In this document: piece by piece, positions 1 to 9,910 of the stretch
How positions within the stretch are numbered: position 1 is the first letter of the stretch
How the letters are laid out: the number at the start of each line of letters is the position of its first letter
Source: Brassica napus
Taxonomy: Eukaryota > Streptophyta > Magnoliopsida > Brassicales > Brassicaceae
NCBI RefSeq assembly: GCF_020379485.1
Contig: NC_063443.1
Span: 19,463,531 to 19,527,530 of the forward strand
Length of the DNA: 64,000 nt
Reading direction: 5' to 3'
Program-made: the position numbers and the translations under genes
Notes under the pieces: model-generated
Told to the model about the DNA's origin: nothing
The model's input: the letters and a program-made list of their open reading frames with translations, nothing else
Database searches by the model: none

Positions 1-562
1 ACACGTATGCAAATACGTATGATGATTAAAAATTTGGAGTTGTTTTTTTTTTTAAATGATCTAAAGAAGTTACAGTACATATTGTTGTAGATGATTCAAA
101 CACAAATGGGAACCTACATACACAGAGGGTAAAGAGGTAAAGACCAAAGACAAACACAGAGAGTTATGGACACTGCTAATTATAGATGAACTCGGAAGTT
201 CGCTGGATCTCTAGCAACTTCAGTAGTTCGTTGTGCCACTGCACTGGAGTTGGGCTTTATTGGGCTTTGTGACTCTCAGCACACGTGAAAATAGTTTAGG
301 CCCGTAGATATGACAAACGTTTACCAATCAAACTCGGATGATAACTGAGCAAAAATTGTTTTGGAAGTATGATCACAGCGCTAATTATTTGGGTTTCATT
401 TTCGTTTTCTCTGAAATTGTTTAGCTTTGACTGCTTTTACAAAAAAAAAAAAAAAATCATATTAGGGTTTGTTCAGTAAATATGCATTGAGATTAGATTA
501 GATGGTTTATAAATAGATGAGTATTTATGCATACACTGCGAATGAAATTGCGTTAAACAGAA

Positions 563-676
563 AAATATATACCAGTTCAAAAAAAAAATATATATATATA
601 TATATACCAGTTAAAATATATATATATATATATATATATATACCAGTTCAAAATAAATAAATATATATATATATAC
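563..676. repeat. TA microsatellite broken by a repeated ATACCAGTT motif
   Basis: Runs of TA (up to about 12 units) are separated by three copies of a short ATACCAGTT unit followed by A-rich DNA. The pattern suggests a compound minisatellite that grew by slippage. It has no coding potential. Confidence 0.8.
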
Positions 677-1156
677 TGCAGCTATTTTGAATTTATATAT
701 TCTTATTGTTTCCACTTCCAAAGTATTTGTTGAAACCGGTACCAGCTGATGGATGTGTGTTGCAATAACTATATTGTATTAGTGATCTTGTGAACTTTGT
801 ACCAGCTATTGAGTTTCCCAACAAGGAGTCCTTCGAAAAATACCGTTACCAAACTTGGTGTTGGTGGTCCCCCAAATGGCCAAAAGGTTCGAGAATCCAA
901 CAAAAGAAGATGTGGGGGAAACACACGTACATCGAACTCATGTCCTAGTATACTAAGTACTTATAATTTTGTGGAACACAGTACTGGGGGTTAGTTTTGA
1001 TTTTATCGGAATGATGGGTTGAGAAAATAACAAACCACATCGTCATATAATAGTACGTGAGTAAGTGAGTTGAATGTACGAATGTTAGTATTTTGTTTCC
1101 AACCAACGTTTGTCAGGGAATTGCATTTTGGATTTGTTATTTGTAAGACTATTTTC

Positions 1157-1425
1157 TATAAAACCCATATTATTCATTATATAATGTGGTATCATACTAC
1201 AACCTCTCTTGGCCATTACCATTACCACTACCCGTCCATATGGGTTCCGGACAAACACACACACCCGTGAACTGTCCATTTCCATATGTATTTTTTATAA
1301 AACCCATATTATTCATTATATAATGTGGTATCATATTACAACCTCTCTTGGCCATTACCATTACCATTACCCGTCCATATGGGTTCCGGACACACACACA
1401 CCCGTGAACTGTCCATCTCCATAAG
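1157..1425. repeat. Tandem duplication, period 137-139 bp
   Basis: Two adjacent copies start at 1157 and 1296. Each contains TATAAAACCC, a repeated CCATTAC stretch, GTCCATATGGGTTCCGGAC and a short CA repeat. The copies differ by a few substitutions and a 2-bp change in the CA run. The open frames seen across this stretch on both strands are artefacts of the repeat. Confidence 0.85.
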
Positions 1426-2228
1426 TATACTTTATTTGATATACACTTGTTGTTTGGTTCATTGAAAAAGTTAGGCTGACGTTTGATTTTATATATAATG
1501 AAATGGCATAATTGTTGTTGTAAAATGCTTCATAAAACTTAGCCAAACTTTCATTTATCAACCTAACATTAAAAGGGGCTTTTTTATTCCACAACACTGT
1601 TTTTGTCGTAGCACTATCAACCAATACCAGACAAGATCTAAACTGTCTTACTTTTTGCTATAATTTTAATTATTCAATCTGATGCTGGTGTAAAACTAGG
1701 CCATGAAATAATCTCTTACTTCGGTTTTTGTTAGGTGAGCTCAAATCAAATTAAGAATTTGAACCATCATAATTGAAAAACAGCGGTTTTGAGTTGAATT
1801 GTAAATAGTATTCATTAGTAAGATATATTTTGTAAAAATAAAACTCTCACGGTCTAAACATGTCAGTTCAAAACCAAAATTGTCGGTAGCTGGTACGAAC
1901 AAACATGTAAATTATCGACAAAAGACCATGTAAATCAATAGAAGTAGTTTAGAATTTGGTGGCATTACTACAGGGCAAAATACAAAAGAATATGATTAAT
2001 TAGATACTAATGACATGAACACATAAAAGCACTATTTAACAGATGCTAAAGGATAATGATTACGGTCATACTTTTACTATTAAGTATTAACCATATAGGT
2101 GGGTCTAACTTCACGTGGTTCGGGCTCCATCGTCACGTAAGCTTACCAGTTATGCATAGTTCATTGCATTCCCCGTCCCGTCCCGTAAAATCTCTTGTAA
2201 TCTCCTCTCAACCAATCATAAGCAGAAG

Positions 2229-2238
2229 CCCACGTGGG
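2229..2238. promoter_or_regulatory. Palindromic G-box CCCACGTGGG
   Basis: A perfect 10-bp palindrome with the CACGTG core lies about 520 bp upstream of the next start codon. CACGTG is the classic binding site of plant bZIP and bHLH factors. The link to the gene at 2760 is inferred from position only. Confidence 0.5.
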
Positions 2239-2759
2239 ATTATGGGACCCATCACGATCCCAAAGTTACAAGTCAGCTCTCAGCAGCTGATACTAGCAGA
2301 AACCACCACCCCCTTTCGATTAAGGATAATATATTTAATTATTAAAATATTAGGAATATGTCATTGTATCATTTCTTTTATTTCTAACTGATATATGCTC
2401 TTTGAGTCTCTTTTTTTACTTTATGTTCTTCTAATTATCAGTTATCAGGTTGTATAATCACTATTAGCTGATTCCATGAATATAAACATAAACATGTCAA
2501 TTTAAATTAAAAAGCAACATACGTGATTTGAATTTTAGTTACCTATAATCAATAAAAATAAAACAAACCCTTGTCCATTTTAGGCCATTCCGTCACTATA
2601 TAATAAAAAAAACATTTTCTCCTTTTCTCTTCTAGATATTTTGTCTTATAAATATTTTTGATGTCCATCTTCATTTCTTTTCTTGTAGTGTTTTCACCTG
2701 CCTTCTTCTTCCCTCATCATTTCTCTCGACATACGAAACTACTCTTTAAATCTCATATC

Positions 2760-3286
2760 ATGGGTGATCATAACAGCTCACAAGCATCTTACATACATTT
2801 GGTACCGATTTTAATCACTTTTTCTTGTTCTCAAATCACTCTGATCTTGACATGTCGTCTCTTGGTTGATGCTGATTATATGGTATATACTATACGATCG
2901 TCATTCCTCATCATAGTATACAAATTGTCTTTTATGGGACGCAGGTGCATCATTTGATAGAAGAATGTATAGTACTCAACATGGGCAAAGAAGAGTGTAT
3001 GGATGCTCTGTTCAAGCATGCTAATATCAAGCCTATCATCACTTCCACAGGTAAACACACACAAAACACATCCCTGACACACACACATATATATCTATAT
3101 ATATGGAAATTAATAGATATATTAGATATGAATATACGATAACTGGTAAATTTGGCAGTGTGGAAGGAGCTAGAGAAAGAGAACAAAGAGTTCTTCGAGG
3201 CATACGAGAGAAGAAGAGAAGAAATAGCGACCGAGAAAGAGACAGCTCGAATAATCCAAGATTTGCTCTCACGAACTACAATCTAA
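2760..3286 (+). CDS. Plant-specific TIGR01589-family protein (unknown function)
   Basis: I assemble three exons: 2760-2801, 2945-3050 and 3159-3286, giving 91 aa. Both introns are GT-AG and the phases fit. The protein starts MGDHNSSQASYIHLVHHLIE, continues through a segment with KEECMDAL and KPIITSTVWKELEKEN, and ends with a charged helix (FFEAYERRREE). This pattern is the plant domain TIGR01589 (A_thal_3526), a short all-helical family with no established biochemical role. By recalled gene order it corresponds to Arabidopsis At5g02580. An upstream in-frame ATG at 2658 exists only in an unspliced reading and was not used, because the family sequence begins close to the chosen Met. The family call is firm; the function is unknown. 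Confidence 0.85.
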
Positions 3287-3548
3287 GATCACGACACCTT
3301 CGTACTTACACATACATATATGCATGTGTTTTTATATATGTATGTATGAATGAACCGATTCTATATGCTTTAAAATATGTACTTTTATTTTTCAGAAGGG
3401 AATGAATAAGCTTTCACCAATGGAAAATATGCTTTTCATTTTACTTCCTAATTGAAGATTTGTATCATCTTATAACTATGATACGATTTGTTTAGATTGT
3501 GGCGATTTTACGGTAAGAAAACTGACAGACATCGAATGGTGGATATGC

Positions 3549-3574
3549 CACGTGAAATACACGTGGAATGACGT
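3549..3574. promoter_or_regulatory. Three helically phased ACGT elements (two full G-boxes)
   Basis: CACGTG occurs at 3549-3554 and 3560-3565, followed by an ACGTGGG element at 3571. The ACGT cores start at 3550, 3561 and 3571, so they sit about one helical turn apart. Such clusters are typical of ABA- or light-responsive promoters. No gene starts just downstream on either strand, so the target is unknown. Confidence 0.4.
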
Positions 3575-5160
3575 GGGAATGTTCGTCACTGCATAGGATT
3601 GCGTGTTAGGATTTGGTGATGACTGTTAAAAGCTATGGTTGCCTTTTTGTTTTCTTGTCTTTTTAGTGTTGAAGCTAAAGGTTGGTTTGTATGGCGAAGA
3701 ACTATTACTCTCATCTTTTATTTATTGCTCCCTCCATATTCAAACACCGTATTTTCGGTCTATTAATTGGACCGACCCGACTGGACCATTCTTTAACTTT
3801 TTCCGTATGTATAGAGATGAATAATAGTGGACGAACATCGGTATGTACTTGAGATGACAAATTTAGTTTCAAATAAGTTATATACGTTATTCATTTCTTC
3901 TTATTTACTTTTACAATATTAATCTCATTCTGATTTGTGAGCCTGTAAAAGTTAATAGTTTTGGCCAATTGATTTTCATTGGCTGTCAGTTGAAGCGTGA
4001 CAAACAACATCTTGTAAATAAACTTCGACATGGTCTATACTCGTTATAACTGAACCAATAGACATCTATACTATGTTAAAGTATTCCTAAATAAACGGAT
4101 CGTATTTGTTAAAATATATGACTGAAGTTAAATCACATATCAAACAACATACAATCTTTGTTTATATTTCTATAGATAAAAACATGTCAAAGTGATTACA
4201 AACGAGATTAAATTCCTCTCTCAGATTGTTGATCTTGGACATCTGCTTTACAAGACACTGTTAATGTTTCCCCTATGGATTGCCCAATTTGTTTTTTTTT
4301 TCCTTTACACCGTTTGCCAAATTTAAAAGAACAAACAAGTACCTAAATGTAAAAGTCAGTCAACATTGTTTCTTCAAAATTGAGTGTGGTACCATTTTTT
4401 TTACTTTCAGAGTTTGCAAAACGAAATTTAAATTCTAGAAAGCGAACAAGAAAAGATGTCAACACCACAAAAGAGAAAAAGAGCAAGCAAGAAAACGAAA
4501 TGTTTAAAACGACAAACTTTGGAAACACCAATGAATACGTAATGTAATGTTTTTCATGCAGTTTCAGTTATTTTATTTTCTATTTGTTATTAGAAAAAAG
4601 TTTTGGACGGTCCATTTTATTTGCGTAAACTTCGCATATACTTGTTGTTCTAACGTTAACATCACATTTGCTCAATCTAAGTGTTTTCATGAACTGTAGA
4701 AATCAAAACAAAAATTCGTAGCCACAAGTTCACACGAGTATAAGACGAAAAAGAGTTCCAATGAAGAAAAAAAATCAGCAAATGATGGGATTCTTTTTTG
4801 TTGTGATTCAGTTATGACTTTTGTTTTGTATGAGTAATGCTGATACTAGCGGTAACCTAAAGAGGACTAACTTCTTAGACGTCATGACAACTAGGTTTAT
4901 TAGAATGGAAACCAGCGAAATGATTAAAAGTTTAAAACGAATCAAAGACATTGAATAAAAACAATGAGATTTTGTTTTATTTGTATTGATATGAAGGGAT
5001 TGATGATGAAATCTACTATCTAAATGATGCCTCTATCGCGATGAAAGGATGTTTTTCATTTCATACACACTTTAACCAAATATTAAACTTTTAGTTTTGT
5101 CAATGAAGATTTTTGAATCCTCATCATAGTCCAACATTCCAGCTTCCTAATCCATATACT

Positions 5161-5183
5161 CCCCCCCCCCCCCCCCCCCCCCC
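5161..5183. repeat. Homopolymer of 23 cytosines
   Basis: The plus strand has an unbroken run of 23 C between two ordinary AT-rich stretches. The minus strand is therefore a G23 run that could fold as a G-quadruplex. Its exact length may be unreliable because such tracts are hard to sequence. Confidence 0.85.
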
Positions 5184-5568
5184 AAACATAAAACTCACTA
5201 GTCCTCTAAGAACTCCCAAGTTTATTTTGACAAAATCGGTTATCTATAGTAAGCCCAATAAGCCTGTAAATCTGTAAATTATTTAGCTAGTAAAAGCCCC
5301 AAGATAAGGCGACGCATTTTAATTCTCTCAACAGCATTTTGTTTTGCTTTGGTATCTTCCCCTTTGGTAGAATCATTACTTTTTTTTTTTGGTAAACTGC
5401 TCGATACTAACTACTTAAGAAATTTTGTAAATTCTGATGCCAACACACACAATGAACTTACAAAAGAGAGTAACGTTTTTCACAAACTGTCTTCCAAAAT
5501 AAACATAACAACACTGAAGAAAACATAGCAATAAACTTAACAGAAAAAGGAATACATGTAAAGAGAGA

Positions 5569-6788
5569 TTACTTCTGAATAGTCTCAGGCCACACCTGGG
5601 CGTTTTTAACTTTGGAAATACTCGCTAGCACAGCTAACGGCGTTACGTCTCCTGTCACAGTAACCTTCTTCGCAGCGAAGTCTATGTTAAACGACGTCAC
5701 GCCTACACACAACGACCAAAAACACCAAAACAGAGTATTTTAACAACCTTAAAGATCGAAAGATAAAATTCAACAATATAATTAAATTAATTGTTAATAC
5801 CTTTCAGTTTCGAAAGATGTTTCTTGACTTTTCCTGCACAGCCTTTGCAGTGAAGTGACACTCTCAAGACTACCACCTTTAAAAGAAATATTGTTTTAAG
5901 TTTTGTTTCAGACATAACTTCATGCTTGCAAAAGTTAAAGTAATATTTTGTTCGATGATTTACTTGGTCAGAAGATGAGTTATTCTCCATTGGCGGCGGC
6001 GACGGTGGAGGAGGAGGTGGTGGAGGTTGTGGAGGAGAGAACTTGAAATCCGGAGACGAAACATCTTTATCTTCAAGAGAGCTTTGAGATGCTGTCGGAG
6101 AAGCTTTTGTGTGTTCGGACAAAGGATTATCTGGAGATGAAACATCTTTATCTTCATGAGAGCTTTGAGATGCTATCGGAGAAGCTTTTGTGGATTCATA
6201 GAAAGGATTATTCGGAGACATAACCGGGTCATAGTCCAAGAATCCATCGAAGAAATCAGGTTGCTTATTCTCCAAGAAAGAAGAAGAAGAGAGATGCTTA
6301 GAGGCGTTTATTACCAATCTATCTTCATGAGTCTTATCCAAATCTTCATCCATGGTTATCTCCGGTTCAATAGGTACTGGAATCGGGTCAGAGTCCACAA
6401 ACCCGTCAAAGAAAACCGGGTTGCTCAGTAAGTACCTTGAAGAACCTTGAGGAGTGTCACTGGTAAAACAACTAATGGGCGACTTACCAGCGTCAAATTG
6501 ATTTTTCTTGCTCTTCCTCTTCGAAACACGTGTTGTCTCGCTGCTCTCTAGACCAAGTCTAGTCTTGAGAGGAGTATGATACGTAGAAGACGAAGAAGGA
6601 GGAGCAGATGAGGAGTTGTGGTTAGGAGAAGGTGGAGGAGTGAACCTCCGACCGTCACGTATGATTGGGTTATGACGGTCGATGGCTCGACCACCGAGCC
6701 GGACCGTGGGTGAAGAAGAAGAAGGTTGTGAGGGTTGGTCCATGGTTGAGCAAATGTTTCTTGTTGATGCTTGAGATGCACATAACAT
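5569..6788 (-). CDS. NaKR1: Heavy-metal-associated (HMA) domain protein, NaKR1-like
   Basis: Three exons are read on the minus strand: 6788-5964, 5876-5801 and 5702-5569, giving 344 aa. The N-terminal 275 residues are low-complexity and Ser/Pro-rich, with a proline run just before the domain. They carry the conserved RLGGRAIDRHNPIIRDGRR motif near the start and two FFDGF(V/L)D repeats. The last ~70 residues form one HMA fold with the metal-binding CxxC motif at about C285 and C288 (HCKGC). This layout matches SODIUM POTASSIUM ROOT DEFECTIVE proteins. In Arabidopsis NaKR1 acts in phloem and is tied to Na/K balance and FT movement. Recalled gene order (At5g02600) favours NaKR1 over NaKR2/3. A segment rich in KASP(T/I)ASQSS is repeated twice near residues 205-240. 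The start is the first ATG and matches the family's MLCASQAS opening. Confidence 0.88.
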
Positions 6789-7400
6789 TTTTAATGCTCT
6801 TTTTTTTTTTTCTTACGATGTAAAATAGTTTTAAGAAACAGTCTATAGTTGTTGTATAGAAATAAAAATGGGGAGAGGTTGCTTTGGTGACATAAATGTA
6901 TATATTTAGGTTCTGTTAAAAGATAATTTTTTGGTTGAGAGAATCGACTTTAAAAAAAGTAGTATTGTTATTCGGATTCTTATCAAACCAATGTATTGAG
7001 ATTGTTAGGTGGACTTTGAAACCGTGTCGAATTATTGTGATTCGAATGAGTTGATGGCCATGCCTTACTGATAATTTCGAATCTAATTCTCATAAAAACC
7101 ATACCAAAAGAAAGTTCAGAATCTGATGCTCTTTTGGGGGCTCATTGACGAACTTATTCCTCTCTGCTTTCACTATTCCACTTTTCTCTCTATCTTTTCG
7201 CCTACAAATACAACCCATGAAGTGTGTTCTTTAGTAATATAGCCCATGACTCATAAATATCGTTCTTGGGCTTTTACGGCCCATTATATTTGACTCATAA
7301 ATGGGTTTTCAACTCATTCGCATCGTATAAATTTGCATTGTTACTCAAAATTAGGGTTTTGCAACATTTGGAACCAGAGTTCGACACCAGCAAGCTCACG
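6789..7400. other. Divergent promoter region, NaKR1-like / RPL35
   Basis: The 612 bp between two head-to-head genes should hold both promoters. On the RPL35 side there are TGGGC/GGCCCA motifs around 7267-7285 (site II type), a TATAAATTT near 7327 and a telo-box at 7351-7359. No gene is seen inside. Confidence 0.6.
7267..7359 (+). promoter_or_regulatory. RPL35 promoter: site II motifs and telo-box
   Basis: The stretch contains TGGGC and GGCCCA motifs, a TATA-like TATAAATT and TTAGGGTTT, the reverse complement of the telo-box AAACCCTAA. Site II plus telo-box is the standard arrangement upstream of plant ribosomal protein genes and sits 40-130 bp before the RPL35 start codon. Confidence 0.7.
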
Positions 7401-8276
7401 ATGTGTATGAAGATGAATAGATAGATCCATTGAGTATCCTTGCTTTTTAAATTACGTAGTTCTGATTAGTTTAACTGTTGTTTAGCTAGGATTAAGGTTC
7501 ATGAGCTCAGAGAGAGATCGAAGACAGATCTTCAGAGTCAGCTTCAGGAGTTTAAGGCTGAGCTCGCGCTCCTCCGTGTCGCTAAAGTCACCGGAGGTGC
7601 CCCTAACAAGCTTTCCAAAATGTATGTATTTGCCTTCTACATTTACTCATAACACAGAGCATATATATATTTGTTTCGAATTAGTCTAATTTATCATTTC
7701 ATTAACATTGTGTTTTACTCTTAGTTAAATCGAGAAGGTCAGAGAAAGTTAGCTTATGTTTTGGTTTTGTAGCATTTGGAGGAATAGTTCACATTTTGTA
7801 TATATAATGTGTAGTGTAGATATGCAAACAAACTTATATCTCAAAACTATATTATTTGTATTCTTAGGTTTTGTTGGGTTTTTATTTGACAAATCTATTA
7901 ATTGTAATATTCACTTTGATCTTTCAGCAAGGTGGTGAGGAAATCAATCGCTCAGGTATTGACAGTGATCTCCCAGAAGCAAAAATTAGCATTAAGGGAA
8001 GCATACAAGAGCAAGAAGTTTTTACCTCTTGATCTCCGTCCAAAGAAGACTCGTGCTATCCGCAGACGTCTTACCAAGCATCAGGTCTGTATCCTCATTT
8101 CCAACGTCCACATTTTGCTTGGTTCTTGTTATAAAATTGTTCCATCATTGCAAGTTATCCTTATCTGACATTTGTATATCATTGGGTTATTTGTGTTGCA
8201 GTCTTCTTTGAAGACAGAGCGTGAGAAGAAGAAAGAGATGTATTTCCCTCTGAGGAAGTATGCTATCAAAGTCTAG
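7401..8276 (+). CDS. RPL35: 60S ribosomal protein L35 (uL29)
   Basis: The protein is 123 aa, the usual plant length. Exons are 7401-7404, 7486-7621, 7928-8084 and 8202-8276. The first coding exon is only four bases (ATGT). It is followed by a good GTATGAAG donor and joins an acceptor ending TTTAG at 7485 to give [15 protein letters not shown] second AG four bases later (7488-7489) would give an immediate stop, so acceptor choice matters. The rest reads [43 protein letters not shown] and ends [11 protein letters not shown], all hallmarks of uL29. It is a structural protein of the large cytosolic subunit near the peptide exit tunnel. By recalled order it matches At5g02610. Residue 2 is Ser where Arabidopsis L35 has Ala, as I recall. 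Confidence 0.92.
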
Positions 8277-8562
8277 TTTTCCTTCTCTCCTTAGCGCTAC
8301 TAGAAGTGATTCTGCTTCTTGATTGTTTCGCTTATGTATTCTGCTCTTCTTCTTTTTTCCACCTTTCATTTTTACTCAAGTTTTGTTATGAATATCTTCA
8401 AAGACCTTGAAATTGAACATTTCATTTTGTCATCGTTTAGTTGAAGAGGATAAATGAAAACAAGTCAGTTTGGTTAATAGCTTTATGGTTCGAGCTTTTT
8501 AGGATTATAAATGTAACGTATTGCAGCTGAATGTGGTTGATTAAAAATATAAAAAACTTTAA

Positions 8563-8636
8563 CGACCACAGTGGGAGTCGAACCCACGACCTTTTGATCC
8601 GAAGTCAAACGCGCTAATCCACTGCGCTATGCGGTC
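8563..8636 (-). tRNA. tRNA-Arg (anticodon UCG)
   Basis: The reverse complement gives a 74-nt cloverleaf. The acceptor stem is GACCGCA paired with TGTGGTC, the A box is TAGCGCAGTGG, and the anticodon loop CTTCGGA exposes TCG, which reads CGA codons. The B box is GGTTCGACTCC. There is no intron. The anticodon stem reads TTTGA/TCAAA, fully paired. A/T-rich flanks are consistent with a functional pol III gene. Confidence 0.95.
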
Positions 8637-9910
8637 TTGTTAATAAATTGTTTGACGTCTTATTCATGTCCTTATATCATGTTTGCCATGGTAACTGTGT
8701 CACTCACGATTGGAGAGCGTGAAGAGTGTGGCACCATACATGTCCATGGAAACAGGTAAATAGCGATGTTTTCACGGCCTTATCCAACTTTTGTCACAGG
8801 TCTAGCGCGTGGGCCTTTAGTGGAACTAATCCTACCATGAAAAACACGATTTAGGAGTTTCAACCCAACTTTCAACGATAATTTCGTATTTTTCAACATT
8901 CCAACTAGAGTTAACTAACTAAATGGCCGTAATGTTTTGTATCAGTGTCCGTTGTTTTCCCACGTTCACACAAATAATATTCCCAATAATGGAAGTTCCA
9001 TTTATAAAAATATCTTGATAACAGTGACAATAGTTTTGTTTATCTATATTGTTCAGTGGTACAGAGGACAACTTCATTTCAGTTCAATTCTTTGTTTTCT
9101 ATCCACTTATTTATTTAAAGTTGATACTATTTGTTTGCCGATAACATGCTTTGTTCTCTGCACTTCATGATATTCAATAAATTATAGTCTGTTCTATCAA
9201 CTTGAATGGTAATAAATTAAAAATGGAGAAAAGTATTCTTACTTTTTACTATAATTTTTGGCATCTTCCTGATTGTTCTTCATAAAAGATTAAAATCTAT
9301 AAGATAATACTTTTCTCTAGTTCTCTGATTGACAACCAATATCTGAAAAAGGGTACTCCTCACTTTATGCATCATAGATTAGATAAGCTTTTGACTTATA
9401 TATCAGATGTTTGGTAAAACTGTTATAGAATGAAAATTCTAAATTAAAAATGTTAAATTTAGATTTAAGTTTTATGTTTCATTCATATTTATTCTAACTG
9501 TCGTTTAACCTTTTATTTTTTCTAAGCTTTAAAAACAATCATTAGTAACCAAATAAAACCGAGTTCAGTACATGTTTTATATCAATTTGCAATATCTCAA
9601 ATCAAATATGATGTTAAGGCTCACAACTGTTTAGTATATAAAATTAAATTGGAAATCAATAACAACGAGCAAGTGATGTACTATTTTGAGTCGACAGTAA
9701 GTAGGTCTGATAATGTTATTGTAATAAGAAGATAATTATGATACGAAACAGCACAAGAGGCCAAAACCACGAGCAGAGAAGTTCTGTTTCTTCTCCAAAA
9801 TTCATGTGACTCTTGTCGAATTCATTCTTCCTCTTCATCTTCTTCGATCTGTGTTCTTCATTTGTCTGGCCAAATCTCAAATCCCAAAGATTGAAACAAG
9901 AATCGTCATC
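8637..9910. other. Intergenic region before the ankyrin gene
   Basis: No gene or recognisable repeat is visible. The last ~150 bases (from about 9760) are presumably the promoter and leader of the ankyrin-PGG gene. Confidence 0.55.

Larger units (their letters stand above)
1..2759. other. Intergenic region upstream of the TIGR01589-family gene
   Basis: I see no supportable gene here; short open frames in both strands look like chance. The stretch is AT-rich. It carries a TA microsatellite near 563-676, a tandem duplication near 1157-1425 and a perfect palindromic G-box at 2229-2238. These are listed separately. The last few hundred bases are presumably the promoter and leader of the gene starting at 2760. 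Confidence 0.6.
3287..5568. other. Intergenic region between two convergent genes
   Basis: No gene is visible between the 3' ends of the TIGR01589 gene and the NaKR1-like gene. Two features stand out and are listed separately: a trio of ACGT-core elements near 3549-3574 and a 23-bp C run at 5161-5183. The rest is AT-rich with short chance frames. Confidence 0.6.

Noticed and set aside
1085..1624. Several overlapping frames on both strands with PYGRVVVMVMAK-like text
   Set aside because: They are translations of the tandem repeat and appear in both copies and on both strands.
7381..7500. RPL35 with a missing start codon (pseudogene)
   Set aside because: With the obvious acceptor before GATTAAGG the gene has no start. 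Using the AG four bases earlier with a four-base ATGT exon restores [10 protein letters not shown] and a 123-aa protein, so the gene is read as intact.
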